Shown here: piece by piece, positions 40,587-48,717 of the stretch
Position numbering within the stretch: the first letter of the stretch is position 1
How the letters are laid out: each line of letters starts with the position of its first letter
Origin: Parvularcula sp039822105
Lineage (GTDB): Bacteria; Pseudomonadota; Alphaproteobacteria; Caulobacterales; Parvularculaceae
Direction of reading: 5' to 3'
DNA: 64,000 nucleotides
NCBI GenBank assembly: GCA_039822105.1
Contig: JBCBMW010000012.1
Location: 48,140-112,139, forward strand
Notes under the pieces: model-generated
The model's input: the letters and a program-made list of their open reading frames with translations, nothing else
Databases searched by the model: none
What the model was told of the DNA's origin: nothing
Position numbers and translations under genes: made by a program

Positions 40587-43466
40587 ATGCCAGATGATCA
40601 ACGTTCGCAGAACGACTACAAAGACACACTCTTCCTGCCGGCGACCGACTTCCCAATGCGTGGCGGTCTGCCGAAGAAAGAGCCCGAGTTCATTAAGCGC
40701 TGGGACGAGCTCGGCCTCTACAAAAAGCTGCGCGAAGCGTCGAAGGGACGGACGCCCTATGTGCTCCATGACGGCCCGCCCTATGCCAATGGCCACCTTC
40801 ACCTGGGTACAGCGCTTAACAAGACCATCAAGGACCTGATCGTCCGGACCCATCAAATGATGGGGTACGATTCGAACTACGTTCCTGGCTGGGACTGCCA
40901 CGGCCTTCCGATCGAATGGAAAGTCGAAGAGCAGTTCCGGGGCAAGGGACGGAAGAAGGCTGATGTTCCGCCTTCGGAGTTCCGTTCGGAATGCCGCAAG
41001 TACGCCGCGAAATGGATCGACATCCAGAAGGACGAGTTCCGCCGTCTTGGCGTGGTGGGCGATTGGGACAACCCCTACCTGACGATGGATTTCGCCACTG
41101 AGGCGACAATCGTGCGGGAGTTCCTGACTTTCGTGGAGAAAGGCCTCGTCTATCGCGGCTCCAAACCCATCATGTGGTCGCCGGTGGAGCAAACGGCCCT
41201 CGCAGAGGCTGAAATCGAGTACCACGATCATCAGTCCACGACGATCTGGGTGAGGTTCCCATTCGTCGAAGCGCCCGAGGGCCTCGAAGGCGCGGATGTC
41301 GTGATCTGGACCACGACCCCTTGGACGATCCCCGCCAACCGGGCGGTCTGCTACGGACCGGGTCTTTCTTACGGCCTCTATGAGGTCGAGAGCGTGCGCG
41401 AGGATTTGGAGTTTGCCCCGTTCGCAAAACCGGGCGAAAAGCTGATCCTCGCCGATGCTCTGGCTGAAGAGGTTTTCGGTGCAGCGTTCGTGGCAAGCTA
41501 CAAACGGATCAGCGATGTGGCGCCAGAGAAGCTGGCGGATACAAAGCTGCATCACCCTCTTCGCGGACACGCCGATTCGTACGCGTTCGATGTTCACATG
41601 CTGCCTGGCGATCACGTGACGGACGATGCGGGCACCGGTTTCGTACACACAGCCCCCAGCCACGGCCAAGACGACTATTTCGCGTGGCTCGCAGCAGGCC
41701 TGCCGCTCGACGCGATTCCCTATACGGTCGGGCCGGATGGATCCTACACCGATGAAGCGCCAGGCTTTGAAGGCAAGCAGGTCTTCCGCACCGAAGGCAA
41801 AAAAGCAGGCAAGGACGGTGACGCCAACCCCGAGGTGATCAAGGCGCTGACCGAGAAGGGTTCGCTCCTCGCGCGCGGCCGCTTAACCCACAGCTATCCG
41901 CACTCGTGGCGTTCGCGAGCACCTGTCTTGTTCCGTAACACCCCTCAATGGTTCATCCGCGTGGGAACGGGTGAAGGGTCTTTGCGCGAAACGGCCCTCA
42001 AAGCGATCGACGAGACGACGTTCTACCCACCGTCCGGTCGCAACAGGTTGCGCGGCATGGTCGAACAGCGCCCAGACTGGCTCGTCTCGCGCCAGCGTGC
42101 TTGGGGTGTTCCGATCGCTCTCTTTGTCGACAAGAGCGGTCAGCCGCTGGTGGATACGTCCGTTAATGAGAAGATCATCACGGCAATCACTGAACACGGC
42201 GCTGATGCCTGGTTCGACACACCAGACCAGGAGTTTCTGGGCGGAGTCTATGACCCGGCAGACTACGAGAAGGTCACGGACATTCTCGACGTCTGGTTCG
42301 ACTCCGGCTGCACGCATGCCTTTACGCTTGAGGCCCGAGATGACCTCCACTGGCCAGCCGACATCTATATGGAAGGCTCGGATCAGCACCGCGGCTGGTT
42401 TCAAAGCTCGCTTCTCGAGGCTTGCGGAACGCGCGGCCGGGCGCCTTACAAGTCCGTCTTCACCCACGGCTTCGTCATGGACGATAAAGGCCGGAAGATG
42501 TCCAAGAACATCGGCAACGTGATCAGCCCGGACGAGGTTACCAGCAAGTTCGGCGCCGACATCCTGCGGATTTGGGTTGCGAGCTCAGACGTCCAAGAAG
42601 ACATCCGTGTGGGTGATGAGATCCTTGGCTCTGCCGTCGATGCCTATCGGAAGATCCGTAACACCTTGCGCTATCTTCTCTCAGCACTCGACGGGTACAC
42701 AGACGAAGAGAACGTCGCTCGCGAGGATATGCCGGAGCTTGAACGCTACATCCTGAGCCGTCTGCACAGCGTCGATACGGCGGTGCACAAAGGCTACAAA
42801 GAGCACACGTTCAAGAACGCCTGGCGGGCCCTCGCCGAGTTCGCGATCCAGGATCTTTCCGCTTTCTATTTCGATGTGCGGAAGGATGCGATCTATTGCG
42901 ACGGACCAGGCTCCCTGCGCCGCCGCTCGGCTCGAACGGTGATGCGCATCCTTCTCGACAGCATGACGCGCCTCCTCGCACCGATCTGTCCGTTTACAGC
43001 AGAAGAGGTTTACGATCACTTCCCCACCGGCATGGGTGATCGCGAGGCGTCGGTGCATCTTCTCCTCTTCGCGGATATCCCTGAGGACTATCGCGATGAG
43101 GCCCTTGAAGAGCGCTGGTCGAAAATCCGCCGTGTGCGCCGCGTCCTGACGGGCGCCATTGAAGAAAAACGCCGGGACGGTGAGATCGGCGGCAGTCTCG
43201 AGGTCGGAGCATCTTTGCATATCGACGACCCCGACCTTGCCCCCATTAGCACCGATGTCGACTGGGCCGAAGTGGCGATCACCTCGACAGCGACCTTGAC
43301 CGATGCCCTGTCCGACCGGGTCTTCACCATGCCGGAGACCCCTGGGGTGTCGGTATCGATCGGCAAAGCGACGGGCAACAAGTGCGGCAGGTGCTGGCGT
43401 GTGCTTGACGAGGTCGCAGAACCCGGCGCGCTTTGTCAGCGATGCGCAAGCGTGGTTGGCGCATGA
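40587..43466 (+). CDS. ileS: Isoleucyl-tRNA synthetase
   Basis: Class Ia synthetase of 959 residues. The HIGH-type motif reads PYANGHLHLGTALNK (HLGT at about residues 72-75), and the KMSKS loop reads KMSKN in GRKMSKNIGNVI. The editing (CP1) domain contains VIWTTTPWTIPANRA and FVHTAPSHGQDDY. The catalytic block GSDQHRGWFQSSLL is present. The C-terminal zinc finger KCGRCWRVLDEV...CQRCASVV is intact. It is first in an ileS-lspA-bamF group, a typical alphaproteobacterial arrangement. Confidence 0.98.
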   Translation: MPDDQRSQNDYKDTLFLPATDFPMRGGLPKKEPEFIKRWDELGLYKKLREASKGRTPYVLHDGPPYANGHLHLGTALNKTIKDLIVRTHQMMGYDSNYVPGWDCHGLPIEWKVEEQFRGKGRKKADVPPSEFRSECRKYAAKWIDIQKDEFRRLGVVGDWDNPYLTMDFATEATIVREFLTFVEKGLVYRGSKPIMWSPVEQTALAEAEIEYHDHQSTTIWVRFPFVEAPEGLEGADVVIWTTTPWTIPANRAVCYGPGLSYGLYEVESVREDLEFAPFAKPGEKLILADALAEEVFGAAFVASYKRISDVAPEKLADTKLHHPLRGHADSYAFDVHMLPGDHVTDDAGTGFVHTAPSHGQDDYFAWLAAGLPLDAIPYTVGPDGSYTDEAPGFEGKQVFRTEGKKAGKDGDANPEVIKALTEKGSLLARGRLTHSYPHSWRSRAPVLFRNTPQWFIRVGTGEGSLRETALKAIDETTFYPPSGRNRLRGMVEQRPDWLVSRQRAWGVPIALFVDKSGQPLVDTSVNEKIITAITEHGADAWFDTPDQEFLGGVYDPADYEKVTDILDVWFDSGCTHAFTLEARDDLHWPADIYMEGSDQHRGWFQSSLLEACGTRGRAPYKSVFTHGFVMDDKGRKMSKNIGNVISPDEVTSKFGADILRIWVASSDVQEDIRVGDEILGSAVDAYRKIRNTLRYLLSALDGYTDEENVAREDMPELERYILSRLHSVDTAVHKGYKEHTFKNAWRALAEFAIQDLSAFYFDVRKDAIYCDGPGSLRRRSARTVMRILLDSMTRLLAPICPFTAEEVYDHFPTGMGDREASVHLLLFADIPEDYRDEALEERWSKIRRVRRVLTGAIEEKRRDGEIGGSLEVGASLHIDDPDLAPISTDVDWAEVAITSTATLTDALSDRVFTMPETPGVSVSIGKATGNKCGRCWRVLDEVAEPGALCQRCASVVGA

Positions 43467-44056
43467 CCAAACTGATGGCTTGGGCGCAAGGCGCGTGGGG
43501 CAGCGCCCTCTTCCGGCGCGGTATCCTGCTGGCGCTCGTTATGATCGTGCTCGATCAGGCGACGAAACTGTTCATTGTGCATGGCATCGCTCTGCCCGAG
43601 CGGCCATTTGGCAAGATCGAGATCTCTGGCATCTTTGATCTGACCTACACGGAGAATCGCGGGGTTAGTTTCGGTCTCTTTGCTGGCGGGATGACGAGCC
43701 GGGTCTTGCTCTCGGCGCTGTCTTTGGTGGTCTCGGCGTTTATTGTGCGTTGGCTGAGCACCATTGTGCGGCCACTGACGGCTTTGGGTGCTGGCCTGAT
43801 CCTCGGCGGGGCCCTCGGCAATCTGATCGACCGGGTAGCCTACGGCTATGTCGTGGATTTCCTGGACTTTTCAGGGCTTCATTTCCCCTATATCTTCAAT
43901 GTGGCGGATGCCGCTATTAGTGTCGGCGTTGCGTTCTTGCTCTACGACACGCTGATCCTCGAGCGCAGGGAAGGCGTGAAGGAAAGGAAAGACCCGGAGG
44001 GGTTTTCCGATAACGCGAGCCAGGCTAGCCCTGAGCCCACACAAGAAGGCCCATAA
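43463..44056 (+). CDS. lspA: Prolipoprotein signal peptidase
   Basis: Inner-membrane aspartyl protease removing lipoprotein signal peptides. Conserved blocks are VLDQATKLF, YTENRGVSFGLFA, LGGALGNLIDRVAYGYVVDFLDF (first catalytic Asp) and FNVADAAISVG (second catalytic Asp). Four membrane helices are predicted. The start chosen is ATG at 43463, in an ATGA overlap with the ileS stop; an earlier in-frame ATG at 43433 lies within ileS. It is 197 residues, with a polar C-terminal tail. It would process the lipoproteins encoded at 44057, 32039 and 52283. Confidence 0.94.
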   Translation: MTKLMAWAQGAWGSALFRRGILLALVMIVLDQATKLFIVHGIALPERPFGKIEISGIFDLTYTENRGVSFGLFAGGMTSRVLLSALSLVVSAFIVRWLSTIVRPLTALGAGLILGGALGNLIDRVAYGYVVDFLDFSGLHFPYIFNVADAAISVGVAFLLYDTLILERREGVKERKDPEGFSDNASQASPEPTQEGP

Positions 44057-44599
44057 ATGATGCGTTCGTTGCTGCTTGCCACTGCTATCCTCCCCCTTGT
44101 CGCCGCATGCGTGGGGGGGTCGACGACCAAGCGGACGCCTGACGAATTCGCGGTGATCACCAAGCCGCCGCTGACGGTTCCGCCAGACTATGCGCTGCGG
44201 CCTCCGCGGCCGGGGGAGCTTCGTCCTCAGACATTGTCGAGCGCTGAACGCACCCAGCAGCTGCTGCTCGGTGACCGCTCAAGCGAGCCGCCGTCTGATG
44301 GTGAGCTGCAGTTGATCCAGAGCGTGGGCGCCCTCTCCGTCGACCCGTCGATTCGCGATCTCCTCAACGCGGAGAACGGCTCGATTGCGTCGAAAAACGC
44401 GAGCCTGGCCAACCGTATTCTCTTTTGGCGCGTGGTCGACGGCGAGGTGGACGATTCAGAGGCACGCCTCAACGCGCCGGACCGCGAAGCGTGGTTCGCA
44501 CAACGCCAGCGCTCAATCGAAAGCGCGATCGGCGAGGATGCTGAGGTCGTGATAGCAAAAGATCCCGGCGGCGTTCTGGGCCTGCCCGGGATCCGATAA
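44057..44599 (+). CDS. bamF: DUF3035 / BamF-type lipoprotein
   Basis: A 180-residue lipoprotein with lipobox VAAC (Cys18 of MMRSLLLATAILPLVAAC). The mature part starts with the DUF3035 signature RTPDEFAVITKPPLTVPPDYALRPPRPGE (here in parts). In Caulobacter this protein, BamF, is a BAM-complex component, so it probably works with BamA (6974-9496). The remainder is low-complexity and helical. It starts immediately after the lspA stop, with AGAAGG upstream. Confidence 0.85.
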   Translation: MMRSLLLATAILPLVAACVGGSTTKRTPDEFAVITKPPLTVPPDYALRPPRPGELRPQTLSSAERTQQLLLGDRSSEPPSDGELQLIQSVGALSVDPSIRDLLNAENGSIASKNASLANRILFWRVVDGEVDDSEARLNAPDREAWFAQRQRSIESAIGEDAEVVIAKDPGGVLGLPGIR

Positions 44600-44623
44600 G
44601 AACCAGCGGAAGCGCTTGCGGGT

Positions 44624-45031
44624 TTAGATGACGTCGGGGAAGAACCGGCGCTTCACCATGACGCCAATCGCGCCAACGAGGAGCACCGGACCGGCGAAAA
44701 CGCCCAACGCCAACAGGAAGCCAGCGATCAAGCCGAACGCGCCAAAGGCGACGCTGAGCATCGCGGCGACCGTGCCGAAAAGCACGCTGAAGACACCAAA
44801 GACCAGCGAAACAACACCGCTTGCGACGCCAAACGCTGCTGCACCTGTCGTGTCGAGGAAGCTGAACGAGCCGATCGTCGGCTCAGTGCTCGCATAGACC
44901 TCACCGCCGGTCGCGTAGATCACAACACTGATGGCGAGCGTGACGATCATGAACGCACCCACTGCAGCCCCCGCTCCGTGAGCGATCCGCGACCTTTGCG
45001 TGGTCACATCAGATTTGCTGCTGTCTGCCAT
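44624..45031 (-). CDS. Ala/Gly-rich membrane protein, unknown
   Basis: A 135-residue protein with an N-terminal helix (AAVGAFMIVTLAISVVIYA), a short periplasm-like loop (TGGEVYASTEPTIGSF) and a long hydrophobic region of two or three helices rich in Gly, Ala and Phe (FGVASGVVSLVFGVFSVLFG, LIAGFLLALGVFAGPVLLVG), ending in a basic KRRFF. A very good ribosome site (AGGAGG) precedes the ATG at 45031. I recognise no family. It is convergent with bamF. Confidence 0.65.
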   Translation of the reverse strand: MADSSKSDVTTQRSRIAHGAGAAVGAFMIVTLAISVVIYATGGEVYASTEPTIGSFSFLDTTGAAAFGVASGVVSLVFGVFSVLFGTVAAMLSVAFGAFGLIAGFLLALGVFAGPVLLVGAIGVMVKRRFFPDVI

Positions 45032-45099
45032 AGTGTGCCTCCTCTTCAGCGTGAGATTGTCGAGACCGCTCCAGGTTTCAAGGCAATCATCAGTTTTTT

Positions 45100-45969
45100 C
45101 TATGCCTGGTTACAACAAAATCGATAGCTGAGTATTTTGTAACAAAGCTTTGCGGCCAAAAAGTCACAGCCGTGGAGCTCTGGGCGGGGTGCGAGTTCGA
45201 CAATGTCGGCACCGACGATGTCGGAGATCTCGGCTGCGCGGCGCAAAATCGGGGTGACATCGTCCCAAAATAGGCCACCTGGCTCGGGTGTTCCGGTTGC
45301 GGGCATCAAAGACGAATCAAAGCCATCCACATCGAAGGTCAGGTAGACCTTCTTACCCCTGAGCGGCTCAAGCGCCTGTTCGATGTTCCAAGACGCCTTC
45401 TCCCGCGCCCAGTTGATGTCGATCCGGTGACGGTTCTCTTCATAGAATGGGACTTCGGTGCGCGAGATGTTCCGGATACCGAAGCTCGTGAGCGATACCC
45501 GCTCATCGTCGAGGCAACGGCGCATCGCGTTGGCGTGGGAGTAATAGTCGCCGCGGAACATATCCCGGAGATCCGCATGCGCATCGAACTGCAAGAGGTG
45601 AAGCTCGCCGTGCTTCTCTACCAGCGGCTTGATAGCGCCCGGCGTGATCGAGTGTTCACCGCCCAGGGTCATCGGAAACGCGCCAGCATCGAGCGCGCGT
45701 TGGACGAGACCGGAGAGTTGCCCCATCCCCTCCTCAATCGTCTCCGCAATCGGACCGCTCTCGACGATCTCCTCGTTGAAGTGACGGATGGGTTCCATCC
45801 AGAGCTCATCGTCCCAGAGCTCGACCTCTTTCGCGGCACGGAAGATCGCTTCGGGCGCCTTCGCGGTGCCGCCTTCGTAGGAGACAGTGTCCTCGAGCCC
45901 GAACGGAATGATATGCACCTTCGGCGCGTCATCTGGCGCAGGAATACGGTCATGCTCAAACATCAGCAT
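45100..45969 (-). CDS. speB: Agmatinase/ureohydrolase family enzyme in polyamine operon
   Basis: Binuclear-manganese ureohydrolase of 289 residues. Metal ligands are seen in GGEHSITPG (His), QFDAHADLRD (Asp, His, Asp) and TFDVDGFDSSLMPATGTPEPGG (two Asp). SHANAMRR occupies the substrate-specificity loop. The start chosen is ATG at 45969 after GAGGAT; a TTG at 45978 or ATG at 45963 are alternatives. As last gene of the decarboxylase-speD-speE run it could make putrescine from agmatine, or act on aminopropylagmatine as in Thermus. No arginine decarboxylase is in the window to decide. Confidence 0.82.
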   Translation of the reverse strand: MLMFEHDRIPAPDDAPKVHIIPFGLEDTVSYEGGTAKAPEAIFRAAKEVELWDDELWMEPIRHFNEEIVESGPIAETIEEGMGQLSGLVQRALDAGAFPMTLGGEHSITPGAIKPLVEKHGELHLLQFDAHADLRDMFRGDYYSHANAMRRCLDDERVSLTSFGIRNISRTEVPFYEENRHRIDINWAREKASWNIEQALEPLRGKKVYLTFDVDGFDSSLMPATGTPEPGGLFWDDVTPILRRAAEISDIVGADIVELAPRPELHGCDFLAAKLCYKILSYRFCCNQA

Positions 45970-45974
45970 CGATA

Positions 45975-46847
45975 TCAATCCTCAAGAGCCGTCCTAATGT
46001 AGGTCGGAAGCGAGAACGACGCCTCATGGACTTCAGCGTTGTAGTAGCGGAAGTCTAGCGGGTTGGCGGACATCCGCCGGGCGAGCCAGGTGGCATCGTG
46101 CGGGTAATGGGCGTCGGATGCGAAGCCGAGGGTCATGAGACCGCCGGTATAGGTTGGCACAGCGGCGACATAGAACTCGACATTGGCAAAGCTCGCCCTT
46201 TGCCGGTCCATGATCATCTTGGGTTCTTCGGGCTGAAGGAACGGCAGGCCGCCTTGCACCGCGAGGATGCCGCCGGTGCTCAAGACGCGCTTACAGCCAG
46301 CGTAGAACTCCTCCGTGAACAGCACTTCACCCGGGCCAACAGGATCGGTGGAATCGACGATCACGACGTCGAAGCGGTCCTCTGTCTCTTGGACATAGCG
46401 CGCGCCATCCGCGATCACGATGTTTGTGCGCGGATTGTCGAAGGCGCCATCCGACGTCTCGGGGAACCACTCTTTGGCAAAATCGATGACGGACTTTTCA
46501 ATCTCAACCAGCGTTGCTTGCTCAACCGACTTGTGGCGCAAGACTTCGCGCAAGATGCCGCCGTCGCCGCCGCCGATCACGAGCACACGCTTCGCTTCGC
46601 CATGGGCGTAGAGCGGCACGTGGGTGAGCATCTCGTGATAGATGAACTCGTCCGATGACGTCATTTGGATGATGCCGTTGAGGGCAAACATCCGGCCATA
46701 GGTCGCGTTCTCAAACACCACGAGATGCTGATGATCAATCTCGTCGTTAAAGAGGATCTTATCAACGCGTGCGGAATGACCAATGGCGGGCGCCAGCTCT
46801 TCCTTGAACCAAAGCTCATCGCCGATCTGGTGCAGGTACTTGCTCAC
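45975..46847 (-). CDS. speE: Spermidine synthase
   Basis: Aminopropyltransferase transferring the propylamine of decarboxylated SAM to putrescine. SAM-binding core: VLVIGGGDGGILREVLRH, then VDLVEIE-like ATLVEIEKSVIDFAKEWFPE, and the catalytic Asp region VVIVDSTDPVGPGEVLFTEEF. The C-terminal block VAAVPTYTGGLMTLGFAS is typical. It is 290 residues. The start is GTG at 46847, in a GTGA overlap with the speD stop. Confidence 0.95.
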   Translation of the reverse strand: MSKYLHQIGDELWFKEELAPAIGHSARVDKILFNDEIDHQHLVVFENATYGRMFALNGIIQMTSSDEFIYHEMLTHVPLYAHGEAKRVLVIGGGDGGILREVLRHKSVEQATLVEIEKSVIDFAKEWFPETSDGAFDNPRTNIVIADGARYVQETEDRFDVVIVDSTDPVGPGEVLFTEEFYAGCKRVLSTGGILAVQGGLPFLQPEEPKMIMDRQRASFANVEFYVAAVPTYTGGLMTLGFASDAHYPHDATWLARRMSANPLDFRYYNAEVHEASFSLPTYIRTALED

Positions 46848-47293
46848 TGTACACCCTCCCCGCGGTAGAAGGTCTGCACATTGACGGTTTTGGCGCTGAA
46901 GGCCTTCTTCAAGATCTTCACAGCCTTTTCGGGCTTGGCGTCACCGCACATGAAAACGTCGAATGCGGCGTAATCCCGCTCAGGCCAAGTGTGGACGGAA
47001 ATGTGGCTCTCCGCCAGCACCGCCACACCTGAGAGGCCGCCCGACGGGAGGAACGTGTGGACATGCATGTGCAGCAGCGTCGCGCCGCATTCCTTGACGC
47101 ATTTCTTGAAGGCCTTCTCCATCAACGCCTTGTCGGTGAGGTTCTTGGCCCCCACGAGATCGATGATGAGATGCGTGCCCGCATAGGTCTTGCCGTCACG
47201 CTCAATGAAGTGATCGAGCGGTGTCTCATCACGGTGCTGATCGTTCGCCGCTTTGAAGGCAGGCTCGAAGGGAAGGATTTTGGTCTGACTCAT
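46844..47293 (-). CDS. speD: S-adenosylmethionine decarboxylase proenzyme
   Basis: Pyruvoyl enzyme producing decarboxylated SAM, the aminopropyl donor. Self-cleavage should occur between Glu95 and Ser96 in VAVLAESHISVHTWPE, with the Ser becoming the pyruvoyl group. The Cys of VFMCGDAKPEKA (about 116) and the His of HVHTFLPSGGLSG match the processing and catalytic residues of the prokaryotic short (type 1b) form. It is 149 residues. The ATG at 47293 overlaps the decarboxylase stop (ATGA). Confidence 0.95.
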   Translation of the reverse strand: MSQTKILPFEPAFKAANDQHRDETPLDHFIERDGKTYAGTHLIIDLVGAKNLTDKALMEKAFKKCVKECGATLLHMHVHTFLPSGGLSGVAVLAESHISVHTWPERDYAAFDVFMCGDAKPEKAVKILKKAFSAKTVNVQTFYRGEGVQ

Positions 47294-48462
47294 GGATACG
47301 CCTCCTCGGCGGTCTCTTCCGGAGATCCGCTGGTGAGAGATGGAAAGGGTTCGTCGGAAAGCTCAGCTTCAAGATACTCTCCGTATCCGTTGAAACTGGT
47401 CGCCATACCCCGGCCATAGGCGCCGAGGGTTCCGAATTCGATATAGTCTCCCGCCTGGGTGTCTTCAGGCAAGAAAAACGGGCCGCGCATTTGGTCCGCG
47501 TCGTCACAGGTTGGACCGTAGAGCGTGAACGCTTGGTCCGTCCCCTCACGGCTTAAGTTCACCGTGGGGAAACGCCACGCGAGGTGCGCAGCATCATATA
47601 GAGCGCCATAAGCGCCATCGTTGATATAAAGAGCATCGCCACGTCGCCCCTCAACCCGAACGACAAGACTCTCCGCGTCCGCCGCAAGCGCCCTGCCCGG
47701 CTCACACCAAAGGCGGGCGTTGCGTGCCGATGGAAAGGTCTCAAACCGCGTCGCGATCTCGTCGAAATAGGCCTCAAGACGGGGCGGCTCCATCCCCGGA
47801 TAGATCGCCGGGAAACCTCCGCCGACATCCAAGATATCCAAGATCACGCCCGCGCGCCGCACGGCCCGCTGGGCTCTCTCCATGGCACCGGCAAAGGCCA
47901 CCGGGCTCATCGCCTGGCTTCCCACATGGAACGCCGCACCAAGACTTTCCGCCGCACCGCGAGCCTCGCGAAGAAGCTCGGCGTCAGCTTCCTCACCGGC
48001 GCCAAACTTCGACGCCAGGCTGATCTTCGCAAGATCAGAGCCGACCTGCAGGCGCACAATCAGGGTCAGGTCCTTGGCGTTGCCGGTGGCCTTCAGGATC
48101 TTGCCGAGTTCGTCCATGCTATCGAGCGAGAAGGCCCGGACACCGTGCTCAGCATACGCCTCGGCGATCGCGCGCTCTGATTTGACCGGGTGCATGAAGG
48201 CGAGCGTGCTCTCAGGCACCAACTCGCGCAGCATCCGCACCTCACGGAGCGAAGCCACATCAAAATGCGTGATGCCGGCGCCCGCGAAACTCTCGAGCAA
48301 CCAGGTCGCAGGGTTCGCCTTCACCGCGTAGTAAGTGTCGCCCGGAAATTGCTGCGCAAAGAAACGGGCCGCCCGCTCAGCCAAAGCGGGGCGTCGGCAA
48401 ATCACCGGAACATCAGGATGCAGCGAGGCCGCTAACTGCCGCGCGTTGTTGAACTGGACCAC
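47290..48462 (-). CDS. Fold-III PLP decarboxylase (ornithine/lysine decarboxylase)
   Basis: A 390-residue alanine-racemase-fold decarboxylase. The PLP Lys lies in YYAVKANPATWLL, and the glycine-rich phosphate loop is ILDVGGGFPAIYPG. EPGRALAADA and the substrate-binding GPTCDDADQM (Cys and Asp) are present, with GAYGRGMATSFNGYG at the C-terminal side. The GPTCD box and its place before speD and speE favour ornithine decarboxylase making putrescine; lysine or dual activity cannot be excluded. The start is GTG at 48462. It is the first gene of a four-gene operon. Confidence 0.88.
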   Translation of the reverse strand: MVQFNNARQLAASLHPDVPVICRRPALAERAARFFAQQFPGDTYYAVKANPATWLLESFAGAGITHFDVASLREVRMLRELVPESTLAFMHPVKSERAIAEAYAEHGVRAFSLDSMDELGKILKATGNAKDLTLIVRLQVGSDLAKISLASKFGAGEEADAELLREARGAAESLGAAFHVGSQAMSPVAFAGAMERAQRAVRRAGVILDILDVGGGFPAIYPGMEPPRLEAYFDEIATRFETFPSARNARLWCEPGRALAADAESLVVRVEGRRGDALYINDGAYGALYDAAHLAWRFPTVNLSREGTDQAFTLYGPTCDDADQMRGPFFLPEDTQAGDYIEFGTLGAYGRGMATSFNGYGEYLEAELSDEPFPSLTSGSPEETAEEAYP

Positions 48463-48649
48463 CGCATGGGACCCCCGTGTGTAAGGCGACTACGGGATAG
48501 GATCCCCTGACCGCCGTTAGACATAGAGTGCCGGACCCCGTGCAGTGGGCCCCTTCCGCAGGAGCTTTGTGGGGTTTCGGCAGAAGCGGGGCGCTAAAGC
48601 AGTGCGGCCAAAATGTAAATCGTGAATTTCAGCATTCTGGGCCGTTCCT
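48463..48649 (-). promoter_or_regulatory. Leader/promoter region of the polyamine operon with repeated GGACCCC motif
   Basis: The non-coding stretch upstream of the decarboxylase contains a direct repeat, GGGACCCCCGTG (48468-48479) and GGACCCCGTG (48533-48542), and other GC-rich segments able to fold (ACGGGATAGGATCCC region). Alphaproteobacterial ornithine decarboxylase genes can carry the speF leader RNA, and a leader of that kind is possible here, but I could not match its consensus by eye. No protein-coding gene is seen. Confidence 0.3.
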
Positions 48650-48665
48650 TGTCATGGTGATGACA
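48650..48665. promoter_or_regulatory. Inverted repeat upstream of phoD (partly Pho-box-like)
   Basis: TGTCAT-4-ATGACA lies 53 bases before the phoD start. TGTCAT is the core of the PhoB half-site, but PhoB sites are direct repeats with 11-base period, and here the second copy is inverted. It may be a different dimeric regulator site. Confidence 0.3.
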
Positions 48666-48717
48666 CGTAAACAAAGGAGACAGCGGGCGATCTCGTCCTG
48701 CAACAAAAGGTACCGTC

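Noticed and set aside
40536..41669. 377-codon minus-strand frame opposite ileS
   Set aside because: Shadow of ileS; it spans the GNAT-ileS divergent gap and shows no domain.
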